Shown here: piece by piece, positions 49,786 through 61,581 of the stretch
Layout of the letters: every line of letters starts with the position of its first letter
How positions within the stretch are numbered: position 1 is the stretch's first letter
Assembly: GCA_024509875.1 (NCBI GenBank)
Contig: JAMPIV010006402.1
Coordinates: 62,001-126,000 of the forward strand
Source: Oreohelix idahoensis
Lineage: Eukaryota > Mollusca > Gastropoda > Stylommatophora > Oreohelicidae
Direction of reading: 5' to 3'
DNA length: 64,000 nucleotides
Program-made: the position numbers and the translations under genes
The notes under the pieces: model-generated
Told to the model about the DNA's origin: nothing
Seen by the model: only the letters and a program-made list of their open reading frames with translations
The model's database searches: none

Positions 49786-50294
49786 AGCAATTTCAAAATG
49801 TATATTACAATTTTACAGAATTGCAGCAACAACACATTTTGCAATACCAACACATCAGTCATACTTACTTAGTCATCCCTCTTCTACCGTGAGGTGTAGA
49901 GGTTTGGAGGAGGGAGCGCCATATTATCCTATCGCCTGTCTTCCTTCTGGCCTGGTTTTAATCTAGTCCTCGATCCTTCAGAGATTGCCTAATGTTACAA
50001 CATATATATATATAGTGTGTGTATGTGTTGTGTCTGTGTGTGTGTATGTGATGTGTACATGCCATTATAGATCTCACGATACCTTTAACGATTATTCTGG
50101 GTACATATTGACAACAGCTTGCACATAATTACAGATAATATTAGCAGCATATTTGCCAGCAGCTCATATTAGCTCCAATTATTATAGCAACAGATGTTCC
50201 AATATCTAACGAATGCAATTATGATTTCATTAGTGAAACATCTAAAAAAAAAGGTTGAAAACCATCTTTGACATTTGATATCTAACATTGACAG

Positions 50295-50438
50295 GACCCC
50301 TGTGTGGCGCTGTGGTCAGTCGGTACAGTGTGAGAACCGCTTTCATAATAGGCACCAGCCTCTGTTTTATTGGAATGCTACTGAATGCATTTGCACCAAG
50401 TATTTATTTCCTATTCCTGTCACATACCATCCTTGGAG
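50295..50438 (+). CDS. SLC16/MCT-like transporter, third visible exon
   Basis: 144 bp between acceptor 'tctaacattgacag' and donor G|GTAATA, phase 1 at both ends. Encodes PLCGAVVSRYSVRTAFIIGT, then SLCFIGMLLNAFAPSIYFLF and LSHTILG. This covers the end of helix 2, the cytosolic loop with the conserved basic R-Y/F-x-x-R turn (SRYSVR), helix 3 and the start of helix 4. The first and last codons are glycines shared with neighbouring exons. Frame and topology fit the family exactly. Confidence 0.9.
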
Positions 50439-51289
50439 GTAATATATAGCTGAATAGACATTCTTCATTTCAGCTGTTAGCAAATTTGTAGAATACATGC
50501 TGTCCTTCTTTCTACATTTTCAGTGGTGTTCTGTGTGTTGTTAGGATTCTGTAAAGCAGACAAAATACTATTACTAAAATAGTTATGAAGTGAGAAACCA
50601 TGGTACAAAAGAAAAAGGTTTTTGAAGTGTTACATCGAGCCAATATTACTGTATAGAAGAGAGATATTGAGCACACACGTAAAAGTCATTAGAGACGGAG
50701 AGGTGTGATTTCTCAGAAAAGTGTTGGAAATCCCAAGGGCAGCAAAATACTTAACTCCAGATCACAAGGTCTTTTAATATTTTGACATGCGACCTAATAT
50801 AACCGATAGACCTTGTGTCTAGGTTTATTGGGGCGCACCTGGCCAAAACGAAGCAAAACTCCTACTTAATTTTTTTTTTTTTTTTTTTTTTTGACAGCTA
50901 AGATCACTAACGAAAAATGCCTGAGAAGAACTAATGAACAAAGAAATTTAATAACTAGGGCTAGGATTTTGATGATTGTGTTTTTTTTTTTTTTTGGGGG
51001 GGGGGGGGGGGTAAACAAAACGTTGCTCAGTTGAATATAAATGTGTTTCATTAAATAAAAAAAAATAAGCTGATTTAAGAGCGTTTCTTAATGCATTATT
51101 TTGCATTTTTTACCATTTTTGGAATTGTTGTCAAGTACTTCGTAAGCAAAACAATATGAACATTTCAAACCATGTTTATTGGTCTTTCTAGCTAGTTTTG
51201 TTCAAAATTCACGAAATATGAATTAAGAGTAGTTTTGAATTAATAGTTTAGAACATTTTGAATGTAGATTTTCCATAAAAAAACTATCA

Positions 51290-51529
<240 letters not shown>

Positions 51530-51732
51530 CAGCGTGTCCGGCAGAATCACTACCAATAACAAACGTCACTATTTCCTCATCCATGTAAGTTAGAGTTATA
51601 TTTTTATGGTTACCTCGTATAGAAACCATCACATTTTTAGGAGCAGTGAGATAATTGATAAATTGTCCGATAATGTGCAGATAACGTATACGTAATGCGC
51701 AGCCGCGGAATGTGATCACGCGTGTAGTGAAA

Positions 51733-52050
51733 ATGGCGGAGTTCACGGTGCAGCAGAAAGTTCAATACTGTTATTGGCTTGCGGAATTAAAGTTTCCCAT
51801 TGTTGTGCAAAGGAGATTCAGGCAGGAATATGGACAGGAACCTCCAGAGCGACATACCATAGTGAAATGGCACAAGCAACTGTTGGAAACAGGTTCTTTG
51901 TTGAGAAAGAAGGGAAGCGGCAATGAAGCGTTGTCTCCAGATAGAGTTGAAGCAGTTAGCGAAGCTTTTCAACGTAGCCCGCGGAAATCCATTCGACGGG
52001 CAAGTGGAGAATTGGGTATTCCAAAATCTACTGTTCACGACATTGTGCAC
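51733..52050 (+). pseudogene. DD41D transposase, N-terminal part
   Basis: 106 codons from ATG 51733 (MAEFTVQQKVQY), chosen over an in-frame ATG 21 bases upstream because family members start here. Contains two helix-turn-helix DNA-binding blocks: FPIVVQRRFRQEYGQ...TIVKWHKQLLETG and KSIRRASGELGIPKSTVHDI. The frame is cut at 52050 by element E and continues at 61582 in the same phase. Confidence 0.9.
52046..52050 (+). repeat. Target-site duplication of element E, left
   Basis: TGCAC immediately before the LTR TG. The same five bases follow the other LTR at 61577-61581. Confidence 0.95.
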
Positions 52051-54471
52051 TGTGGTGAAGTGGGATGTTATAAATATTTATAGGGGACTTAGTGTACTGA
52101 CTGAGATCAGCTGTGAAGGTATATATATCTAATAAGAGTAGTGTATTATATATAACCTTACTTGCTACCACATATCTATATATCTCAGTCAGAATTATTC
52201 TGGAATAGTGTGATGACTACGTTATGTGTCTAGGGTATGTGTATGATGAAGTGTAAGTCACAACAACAGACAGATAAACAATTTAATTTAATCCACTACT
52301 CTTAACAACACTGTGACACTCACATACATATAACACTCTATGAGAATATCTTAAAGAAGTCACTCGTAACGTTTCAAATAACAATATGTATTCAGTGCTG
52401 TTAATAATGTATTTGTGTCCTGATTCAAATACAAAGGAACCAGGAATCACAATCAATTTTAATTACAAGTATATGTACAGACTTTATCAATATGAATATT
52501 GTAGTGACATATATTATTAAAAATATCCTATGTGTGTCAGTTGTGTAGTAGTAATATGAGGTAATACTGGTTTTGTTTTGTTCAAGCTCTGTTGGTATTT
52601 GTCATCATGACTTCAATAGTTTGTCTTAGGGACTAGTATTGGAGATGTTCTCAGTTCCTGATATTAAGACAATTAAATTCCCCTCTGAATGTTATTTTTA
52701 CAAAGTTATTTCAAGATGAGGGGACATAATGTTGAGCTCAGCTGGCCAAGTTAGCTTATCTGGCGTGATGGCGGCAGGAAAGGACTCCTCTGCTCGAATT
52801 CTCCTCTGGGCTCTGGAGACACCTCACTGATAGCTAAAAGGACCAAGGAGTATGCTGTCCGACACTGGATTCAGCAAAGCTCTGACCAGGTGCTGCTCAG
52901 TACCATCAAGACCACTGTCCCTGAAATCAAGAAGGATGTACCTTCTACTTCATAACTAACTTAAACTCTCTTGTTACACTGATCACAACACAGCACAAAC
53001 ATTGAGTTCAGAGCATTAGGCCAACTGTCAGCTTCATTTGAAATACTTTATTCCAGTATTACCCTTCTTAATGGTTACTACGCCTCTGCAATTCCAGCAT
53101 TATTTCTTTCTAGTCAATCATCTAGGTGTCAGTGTACTGTTTTGCCATTCCATGCCGTTTGACTTTTCTCCGACACCCTCTGTTCAGGCTGGAGCATTAC
53201 AGGCTTTACCTCACGTTTGCCACTGAACTACACATATATATACAGGCATAAATCAACAATTCACATTCAATTTTCATTAAAAGATATTGAATGGTTCAAG
53301 CTTACCACAATTCATACGAATAAACACAGATACGTTGATTAGCAATGAATTCTGGCACAAACTGGCACAAATTCCCATCTGCTTATCTTCCAGGCTTTTA
53401 TTGAGCCAAATATAAGCTGGCTTCAACGCACTGATGCTTTATCAAGCTTATTTAAACAAGTGGTTTCGAACTAACGCTCCCAAGTGTGTATATCAGCGAG
53501 TCTGACCAATGAGGCCCCGTTTCGACAAGTGTTTGAAAAAATGTTACCTTTCCCCGTTTCCCCTAACAACGAAGATAGTATTTATAGTCCGACCAATCGT
53601 GGTTAGGCTTTCATTTGTTGCGCTCCAATCAATGGGGAGTTTACATGGTAGGCTATTTATGTAACGTAAGGTTTTTTCAAACACGTTATAAAAAAAAATT
53701 TTATGAGCAGAAATGATTCCATGCTGTCAGGCATCCTCACTATTTTATTTTGGGTATAATTTATTAATTCCTGGACTATTTGCGTAACGTTTTACATATT
53801 ATTTGTCAGCAAGCCCTAAGGAACCCAATTATCCAAATTTAAAAGAGCTACGTGGCTGCGTTCAAAATATGTATTTTCTACCTCCTGTTTCGAAGATGTG
53901 CTGTCTGGGTACTGTTATGTTTTCAACCGTAAACCCATCTAATGTTATCTTTTCTAATAAGAGTTTTTTATGATTTATAAACCTAACTCTGGGAAAGGGT
54001 AGTGTATTTTATCACTGTCCGTCTGAAAAAAAAATTAGTGCATGTAGACTTACACGCGTGATGGCAGCATTTGTGAACCGCGCGACGCGTGTTGCATGCG
54101 TTCCTGATTTTCAGCCCTCCCCTCTCTCTTTATCCTTTTGTCCATCTGTTCGTTCGTTTTGGTAACGCAGTGTAGAAAAAGACATGAATGGAATTTAAAA
54201 TTTAGGTCAACTTGCATATTTCAAGGTTTTTCTTAGAAAGGCAGCACATTTTATTGTGTGTTTGGGAAACGCGTGTATGTTGCAGAAAGCCTTTAATATC
54301 GACGTGAAACGTTACAATTTGCTTACGCAGTAGAAAACAAGGGGATTTCGAGTACAGTCATTGTGACAGCACTGTTCTTTACCATTCTTCTTCCTTTATT
54401 TATTATATGTATTTATTAGGCTTTATATTTACTTGATAATTTATATATGTGGATTAGAATATTCCACGACA
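52051..54471 (-). repeat. 3' LTR of element E
   Basis: 2421 bp, unusually long for a gypsy-type LTR. In minus-strand sense starts TGTCGTGGAA and ends CTTCACCACA. Repeated at 59157-61576. A 50-codon frame near 52797-52956 is present in both LTRs but matches no family I recognise. Confidence 0.96.
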
Positions 54472-54482
54472 CCTCCCCTCTT
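54472..54482 (-). promoter_or_regulatory. Polypurine tract of element E
   Basis: On the minus strand AAGAGGGGAGG directly abuts the LTR start TGTCG, as required for plus-strand DNA priming. Confidence 0.9.
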
Positions 54483-54538
54483 AAAACAGACATTATATGT
54501 CAGTCCTTTATTCTATATACACATAGAGAAATTTATTA

Positions 54539-57500
54539 TTATTTCTGGGGTTTAAGGTGATTCTCATCACACGGATGGCGGCTTAAAAAATCCGCTCCCA
54601 AATTGGTTTTTCCAGATATATACTCAATGCTAAAATTATATGGAGCCAGAAGCAAAAACCATCGGAGTAACCTAGAGTTCTCATGCTTAGCCTGTGCTAG
54701 AAACGATAAAGGTTTGTGATCTGTTTGCAACTTAAATGCCTTCCCATATAGATAAATATTGAATTTCTTTATCGCCCATATTACTGCAAGACATTCTTTT
54801 TCGCTAGTTGAGTAGTTGATTTCAGCTTTATTCAACTTTCTGCTAGCATATGCCACTGGGCTTAATTCCCCATCCAATGCATCTGATTTCTGTAGTAGAG
54901 TTGCACCTAACCCAATATTACTTGCATCCGTCCTTACTATAAATTCTTGACTTAAGTCAGGTAATTTCAAAATGGGTTTACTTGTGAGCTTTTCCTTCAA
55001 TTCTTGGTAAGTCATTTCACATTGTGGTGTCCATGTAATGCGATCTGGATGTCCTTTACGTGTCAATTCAGTTAACGGTGCACATATGGAATTAAAGTTT
55101 TTGATATACTTCTGGTAGAAACCACATAATGAGACAAAGGATCTCACGTCCTTCTTGGTTTGTGGTCTCGGGGCTTTCTGTAGTTTCTCTAAATTCTTTG
55201 GGTCAGGGGTCATGTTTCCCTGATAAACTGTGTGTCCCAAAAATTCCAATTCTTTACATCCAACGCAACATTTGGTTGGTCGGGCTGTTAAATTTGCCTC
55301 CCTAAGTCGATTAAACAGCATGTTCAGAGAGTCAATGTGTTCCTCAAATGTTTCGGTTGCTATAAGGATATCATCCATAAAATTTGTTATACAGGGATTA
55401 TTCAGAGGATCCAATAATTTTCTCATCATTCTAGAGAAGACACTAGGCGCATTCTTCAATCCAAATGGCAATCTATTAAACTCATAGTGTCCTTCTGAGG
55501 TACTAAAAGCTAGGTATGGTCTAACCTCAGGCTTTACTGGAATCTGATAGTATCCTTTACTCAGATCCACTTTTGAGAAATATTTAGCTTTATTTAGCCT
55601 GGCAAACAGCTGATTTGTATCCGGCAATGGATCCACCTGTCCTTCTGTAATAGCATTCAGTCTCCTGTAATCTATACAGAGTCTATGTTCTCCAGAGGGC
55701 TTCCTTAAGAGTACCACCCCGGAACTATACGAAGACTCACTGTGCGAAATAATTCCTTCCTTCAACAGATAGTCTATCTCTTCCTTCAAAGCTTTCTCCT
55801 TAGCAAACGGAATCGAATATGGTTTCATACAGACAGATGTGGGGTCTATCAGTTTCATATCATATTCCAATAGGTTTGTATGCCCTGGTCGGTCTGTTAA
55901 CACCTCTGCATGATTATTTAGAACCTGTTGCACTCTCTCTTTCTGAGTTTTCGTTAAATGTGTACTGATTTTCACCTGTGCTGCTGTCTCACAGGGGTGT
56001 AATGGATATTCAAATGATGAAAGTGGTTCCTTTTTCATCTCCATGGCGATGGACAAGGTCAACAAGTGTGTCTCTTCCTGATGTTCTCTTTCCAAATATT
56101 TCTTCAGGAGATTCACATGATAGATTTTTTCTTTCCCCTTCTTATCTATCTTATAATTTGTTCTAGACACCTTCTCTAGAACTGTATATGGACCCTGCCA
56201 TCCAATTTGTAACTTATTCTGACTCCCGGGCAAAAGAAGCAGTACTTTCTCTCCCACAGCCAAATTTCTGTCTTTCGCCTTCCTGTTATAATAGGCAGCA
56301 TGTTTCTTCCTGGCTTGTTTCAAATTTTCATTGGCAAGTTTCCAGCCAGTTTTCAACCGAGTGGTCAGCTCATTCACATATTGGTATGAAGATGTAATGT
56401 TTTCCTCTGCCTTTTCATCAGTCCACGTTCTTAACAAAGCTTCAAGTGGACCTTTTATTGGCCTTCCAAACAATAATGTTGCCGGGGCCATACCGGTTGA
56501 ACTATGGGGTACCTCCCGATAAGCAAAGAGGGCGGCGTGCAGGTACTGGTCCCATGTATCTGGTTTTTCGTGTGCCAACTTTCTCAGGATCGACATCAAT
56601 GTGCCGTTAAATCTTTCCACTTGGCCGTTCCCTTGGGGATGATACACACTACAATGGAAGTGTTTGGCCTGGAAGATCCTGAAAACTTCTTCAGTTAGTT
56701 TCCCCTTGAACTGAGAGCCATTATCAGTCAAGATTTGATTGGGAAAGCCTAACCTTGTGAAAATTGTGAGCAATGCCTCTGCCACATGTTTAGAATCAAT
56801 CGATGACAGGGCTACTGCCTCTCCCCACATAGAACAAGTGTCCACCAGAGTCAGAATGTAGCTGTTCCTTCTCTTGGTTCGGGTGAGAGGTCCCACAAGA
56901 TCCACGGCAACTCTCTCAAAGGGTGTTCCCACTATGGGCATTTCCCCCAGAGTTGCTGGTGCAGTCCAATGTTTAGGTGCTACTCGTTGGCACTCTGGAC
57001 AGGATTTTACATATCGTTTGATATCTTCAGTTATTCCTGGCCAGAAATAGTGACAAGCTATTCGCTGTCCTGTTGCGCTGATTCCCATATGACCACTGAA
57101 GGGAATCGCATGCCCTAGTTCCAACACTTTAGTCCTATATGAAGTGGGAAGGACCAGCTGTCCGTGACCATTGGATTCAGATCCAGCCTTCCTATATATC
57201 AGTTTGTTCTTCATATAAAACTCTCCCTTGCCTGGAGGTGTATGAGATTTGGGCAACTTCTTGAAACATGGCTTGAGTGTTTTGTCCTCAGCCTGTGCCT
57301 TCCTCATCTCATCTGGGTGAGTATTTATGGGATTATCCTCCTCCTTCTTTGACGGTGATCTGGTCTGCACTGTTGCCAATATCACAGGTCTCTTGGGATT
57401 CCCCAAGAAGACATATCTACACCCCAATATTAGAGGGTAGATTGGCTCATTTATCACTGCTGCTTTTATGATTCCTTCCACATATCGCGTTTTCACTTTT

Positions 57501-57679
57501 ATTCGGGCGACGGGAAGTGTCATGGTAGCTACATCCTTGGTTGCAGTTTGAATCTCCACTGTTTCTGTGGTGTATTGATCGGCCTGCACCAGGTGAGAAC
57601 TCACAACGGAATCGTAATCTAAACCGGTATCATATAAACATCTTATAGTGACACCATTACAGATGACATCTTCACACAC
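54539..57679 (-). CDS. Pol polyprotein of element E (PR-INT-RT-RH)
   Basis: An uninterrupted 1046-codon frame. Approximate residues: aspartic protease LYDTG at 15-19; integrase HHCC zinc region 185-232 (SGHMG ... SCPECQRV), catalytic Asp near 260 (VAVDLVGP), Asp near 318 (LTDNGSQF), Glu near 354 (NGQVERFNG); GPY/F module near 495 (IGWQGPYTVL); RT from about 610 with CIDYRRLNAI, KVDLSKGYYQIP, FGLKNAPSVFSRMM and the catalytic box FMDD near 769 (YMDD/YLDD in most relatives); connection and RNase H with RTDASNIGLG near 916, SEKECLAV and QTDHKPLSFL; ends near HPCDENHLK. Integrase before RT is the Gmr1-like order. The frame opens upstream of its ATG by a shift from gag at a five-G run on + (57681-57685). 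That is either a -1 frameshift site or a one-base homopolymer change. Confidence 0.95.
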   Translation of the reverse strand: MCEDVICNGVTIRCLYDTGLDYDSVVSSHLVQADQYTTETVEIQTATKDVATMTLPVARIKVKTRYVEGIIKAAVINEPIYPLILGCRYVFLGNPKRPVILATVQTRSPSKKEEDNPINTHPDEMRKAQAEDKTLKPCFKKLPKSHTPPGKGEFYMKNKLIYRKAGSESNGHGQLVLPTSYRTKVLELGHAIPFSGHMGISATGQRIACHYFWPGITEDIKRYVKSCPECQRVAPKHWTAPATLGEMPIVGTPFERVAVDLVGPLTRTKRRNSYILTLVDTCSMWGEAVALSSIDSKHVAEALLTIFTRLGFPNQILTDNGSQFKGKLTEEVFRIFQAKHFHCSVYHPQGNGQVERFNGTLMSILRKLAHEKPDTWDQYLHAALFAYREVPHSSTGMAPATLLFGRPIKGPLEALLRTWTDEKAEENITSSYQYVNELTTRLKTGWKLANENLKQARKKHAAYYNRKAKDRNLAVGEKVLLLLPGSQNKLQIGWQGPYTVLEKVSRTNYKIDKKGKEKIYHVNLLKKYLEREHQEETHLLTLSIAMEMKKEPLSSFEYPLHPCETAAQVKISTHLTKTQKERVQQVLNNHAEVLTDRPGHTNLLEYDMKLIDPTSVCMKPYSIPFAKEKALKEEIDYLLKEGIISHSESSYSSGVVLLRKPSGEHRLCIDYRRLNAITEGQVDPLPDTNQLFARLNKAKYFSKVDLSKGYYQIPVKPEVRPYLAFSTSEGHYEFNRLPFGLKNAPSVFSRMMRKLLDPLNNPCITNFMDDILIATETFEEHIDSLNMLFNRLREANLTARPTKCCVGCKELEFLGHTVYQGNMTPDPKNLEKLQKAPRPQTKKDVRSFVSLCGFYQKYIKNFNSICAPLTELTRKGHPDRITWTPQCEMTYQELKEKLTSKPILKLPDLSQEFIVRTDASNIGLGATLLQKSDALDGELSPVAYASRKLNKAEINYSTSEKECLAVIWAIKKFNIYLYGKAFKLQTDHKPLSFLAQAKHENSRLLRWFLLLAPYNFSIEYISGKTNLGADFLSRHPCDENHLKPQK

Positions 57680-58954
57680 TGGGGGTGGTATGGTTCCTGT
57701 AATTCTTCAGGTTTGCCCTTCTTTTCCTTTTTCCCCGATGTCATAGCAGCAAAATGAGGAGGTTTCCTTCTACAATGGTCAGTGTCATGATTGTTCATCT
57801 TACAATTTTTACACCACCTTTTTCCTTGGTTGAAAGATTTTCTTTCATCATATTTCCTTTCATCGAATTGTGGGAATTTATTTTTATTTTCATACCGTGG
57901 CCTATCAAATTGGTGCTTACCTTTATTTGGATCCTTAGGATCAAATTTATTAAAGTTCTGTGGTGCCCTAAAGTTGTCCACCTGTTTCTTTTTATTACCT
58001 GTTACCTCTGCTTGAGCTGCTTGATACCTTTCAGCAACATTTAGCAACTCACCCAGCCTCTCTGCACCTTGTTCCATGAGAAACTTTCTCAGGTCTGGAG
58101 CCATGGACTCTCTTAATTGCTCTATAAGGACCATTTCCTTAAGATCTTGGGTTTTCCCCAGAGAAGTCCATTTCTCCAAGTATGTCTCTATTCGTGCAGA
58201 GAACTGGTGATAGGTTTCACCTGACAGTAGTTTAGCATTCCTAAATTTTTTTCCTGTAAAACTCTGCATTCTTTTCATACCTTAACAAAAGAGCCTGCTT
58301 TAGCATGTCATAATTTTCCTGATCACCTCTGCTCATTTTTGCAAAAACTTCATAAGCTGCCCCACGAAGTCCCTGAGATAACTTTAAGCTCCACCTTTCT
58401 CTCTCTAACCCATATGTGGTAGCTAATAGTTCATACCTATTCAGGTAGCTCTCTATATCATCGTCTTTCTCAACAAAATGATCTAAATGAAAATTCATAG
58501 CTGAGGTTGAGGCTCCTTGAGTAACCGTAGCATCAGAGGCAAAGGGACTGGCACCATTTTCAGGAGCATGGCCTTGAAACTCAAACTCCCTTAGTCGTAA
58601 CTCATGTTCCCTTTGTAATCTTTTATCTTCTGCTTCCCTTTCTGCAGCTAATCTCCTCTCTTCCCTTTCTGCAGCTAATTTCTTCTCTTCCCTTTCTGCA
58701 GCTAATTTCTTCTCTTCTCTTTCTGCAGCCTGTCTTCTTTCCTCGGCTTCCAATTTCTTAGCCTCAGCCTCAATCTGCAACCTCTTAATTTCCTTGTCAG
58801 CCTCTAACTTTCTTTCGGCTTCAAACCTTCTTTCTTCGCGTTCAATAAATTTGTCACATTCCGTCGTGACATAAGCAACCATAACTTGCCCATCTAATCC
58901 TAACTCTTTTGCAGTCTGAACAGCGGCAGATCGAAATTTGGCCAGGTCCGCCAT
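57643..58954 (-). pseudogene. Gag of element E, one frameshift
   Basis: Starts at ATG 58954 (MADLAKFRSAAVQTAKEL). Charged coiled coil about residues 40-125 with tandem EEKKLAAERE-type blocks; capsid-like region (HFVEKDDDIESYLNRYELLA ... LKLSQGLRGAAYEVFAKM). The frame is lost at a seven-T run on + (58246-58252) and resumes with KKFRNAKLLSGETYHQF...LIEQLRESM, then a basic linker and a canonical CCHC zinc knuckle C-x2-C-x4-H-x4-C (CKNCKMNNHDTDHC, about 57815-57775). The single lesion is a homopolymer indel, so the gene may be intact in the real genome. The knuckle is intact here, unlike B and C. Confidence 0.9.
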
Positions 58955-59132
58955 TGTCTATCAGGTAAATTTATATAATGTCTAACCAACAATTCAAATT
59001 CTAAATATATATAATGGACAACACAGGCACCGTGAGCTCAACCTTATTTAATTCCACCCAAGGATACCTTTTAATTCTTATATTCCCTGAAATGAATTAC
59101 CCCCAATATTTTTAATAGGGAAAGATTCAAAA

Positions 59133-59151
59133 TCCCAAGAGCGAGACCCCA
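59133..59151 (-). promoter_or_regulatory. Candidate primer-binding site of element E
   Basis: Minus-strand TGGGGTCTCGCTCTTGGGA starts five bases after the LTR end. It has the TGG start and resembles the layout of leucine-tRNA primer sites followed by a T-arm-like 'TTTTGAATC', but the five-base gap and mismatches make it tentative. Confidence 0.45.
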
Positions 59152-59156
59152 ATATA

Positions 59157-61576
59157 TGTGGTGAAGTGGGATGTTATAAATATTTATAGGGGACTTAGTG
59201 TACTGACTGAGATCAGCTGTGAAGGTATATATATCTAATAAGAGTAGTGTATTATATATAACCTTACTTGCTACCACATATCTATATATCTCAGTCAGAA
59301 TTATTCTGGAATAGTGTGATGACTACGTTATGTGTCTAGGGTATGTGTATGATGAAGTGTAAGTCACAACAACAGACAGATAAACAATTTAATTTAATCC
59401 ACTACTCTTAACAACACTGTGACACTCACATACATATAACACTCTATGAGAATATCTTAAAGAAGTCACTCGTAACGTTTCAAATAACAATATGTATTCA
59501 GTGCTGTTAATAATGTATTTGTGTCCTGATTCAAATACAAAGGAACCAGGAATCACAATCAATTTTAATTACAAGTATATGTACAGACTTTATCAATATG
59601 AATATTGTAGTGACATATATTATTAAAAATATCCTATGTGTGTCAGTTGTGTAGTAGTAATATGAGGTAATACTGGTTTTGTTTTGTTCAAGCTCTGTTG
59701 GTATTTGTCATCATGACTTCAATAGTTTGTCTTAGGGACTAGTATTGGAGATGTTCTCAGTTCCTGATATTAAGACAATTAAATTCCCCTCTGAATGTTA
59801 TTTTTACAAAGTTATTTCAAGATGAGGGGACATAATGTTGAGCTCAGCTGGCCAAGTTAGCTTATCTGGCGTGATGGCGGCAGGAAAGGACTCCTCTGCT
59901 CGAATTCTCCTCTGGGCTCTGGAGACACCTCACTGATAGCTAAAAGGACCAAGGAGTATGCTGTCCGACACTGGATTCAGCAAAGCTCTGACCAGGTGCT
60001 GCTCAGTACCATCAAGACCACTGTCCCTGAAATCAAGAAGGATGTACCTTCTACTTCATAACTAACTTAAACTCTCTTGTTACACTGATCACAACACAGC
60101 ACAAACATTGAGTTCAGAGCATTAGGCCAACTGTCAGCTTCATTTGAAATACTTTATTCCAGTATTACCCTTCTTAATGGTTACTACGCCTCTGCAATTC
60201 CAGCATTATTTCTTTCTAATCAATCATCTAGGTGTCAGTGTACTGTTTTGCCATTCCATGCCGTTTGACTTTTCTCCGACACCCTCTGTTCAGGCTGGAG
60301 CATTACAGGCTTTACCTCACGTTTGCCACTGAACTACACATATATATACAGGCATAAATCAACAATTCACATTCAATTTTCATTAAAAGATATTGAATGG
60401 TTCAAGCTTACCACAATTCATACGAATAAACACAGATACGTTGATTAGCAATGAATTCTGGCACAAACTGGCACAAATTCCCATCTGCTTATCTTCCAGG
60501 CTTTTATTGAGCCAAATATAAGCTGGCTTCAACGCACTGATGCTTTATCAAGCTTATTTAAACAAGTGGTTTCGAACTAACGCTCCCAAGTGTGTATATC
60601 AGCGAGTCTGACCAATGAGGCCCCGTTTCGACAAGTGTTTGAAAAAATGTTACCTTTCCCCGTTTCCCCTAACAACGAAGATAGTATTTATAGTCCGACC
60701 AATCGTGGTTAGGCTTTCATTTGTTGCGCTCCAATCAATGGGGAGTTTACATGGTAGGCTATTTATGTAACGTAAGGTTTTTTCAAACACGTTATAAAAA
60801 AAATTTTATGAGCAGAAATGATTCCATGCTGTCAGGCATCCTCACTATTTTATTTTGGGTATAATTTATTAATTCCTGGACTATTTGCGTAACGTTTTAC
60901 ATATTATTTGTCAGCAAGCCCTAAGGAACCCAATTATCCAAATTTAAAAGAGCTACGTGGCTGCGTTCAAAATATGTATTTTCTACCTCCTGTTTCGAAG
61001 ATGTGCTGTCTGGGTACTGTTATGTTTTCAACCGTAAACCCATCTAATGTTATCTTTTCTAATAAGAGTTTTTTTATGATTTATAAACCTAACTCTGGGA
61101 AAGGGTAGTGTATTTTATCACTGTCCGTCTGAAAAAAAATTAGTGCATGTAGACTTACACGCGTGATGGCAGCATTTGTGAACCGCGCGACGCGTGTTGC
61201 ATGCGTTCCTGATTTTCAGCCCTCCCCTCTCTCTTTATCCTTTTGTCCATCTGTTCGTTCGTTTTGGTAACGCAGTGTAGAAAAAGACATGAATGGAATT
61301 TAAAATTTAGGTCAACTTGCATATTTCAAGGTTTTTCTTAGAAAGGCAGCACATTTTATTGTGTGTTTGGGAAACGCGTGTATGTTGCAGAAAGCCTTTA
61401 ATATCGACGTGAAACGTTACAATTTGCTTACGCAGTAGAAAACAAGGGGATTTCGAGTACAGTCATTGTGACAGCACTGTTCTTTACCATTCTTCTTCCT
61501 TTATTTATTATATGTATTTATTAGGCTTTATATTTACTTGATAATTTATATATGTGGATTAGAATATTCCACGACA
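59157..61576 (-). repeat. 5' LTR of element E
   Basis: 2420 bp copy of 52051-54471; supplies the minus-strand promoter. No TATA box assigned. Followed on + by the duplicated TGCAC. Confidence 0.96.
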
Positions 61577-61581
61577 TGCAC
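61577..61581 (+). repeat. Target-site duplication of element E, right
   Basis: TGCAC immediately after the LTR end CGACA; partner of 52046-52050. Confidence 0.95.

Larger units (their letters stand above)
52051..61576 (-). mobile_element. LTR retrotransposon E (Gmr1-like Ty3/gypsy), near-intact
   Basis: 9526-bp minus-strand element: 3' LTR 52051-54471, polypurine tract 54472-54482, pol 57679-54539, gag 58954-57643, PBS near 59133-59151, 5' LTR 59157-61576. LTRs start and end TG...CA and are 2421 and 2420 bp. By eye they differ by one substitution (53120 region) and single-base changes in homopolymers. It has a perfect 5-bp target duplication TGCAC. Order is gag, protease, integrase, RT, RNase H. 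It is inserted in the transposase gene of a mariner, antisense to the SLC16 host gene. Relatives in the window: A (integrase) and, more distantly, B and C. Confidence 0.96.
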
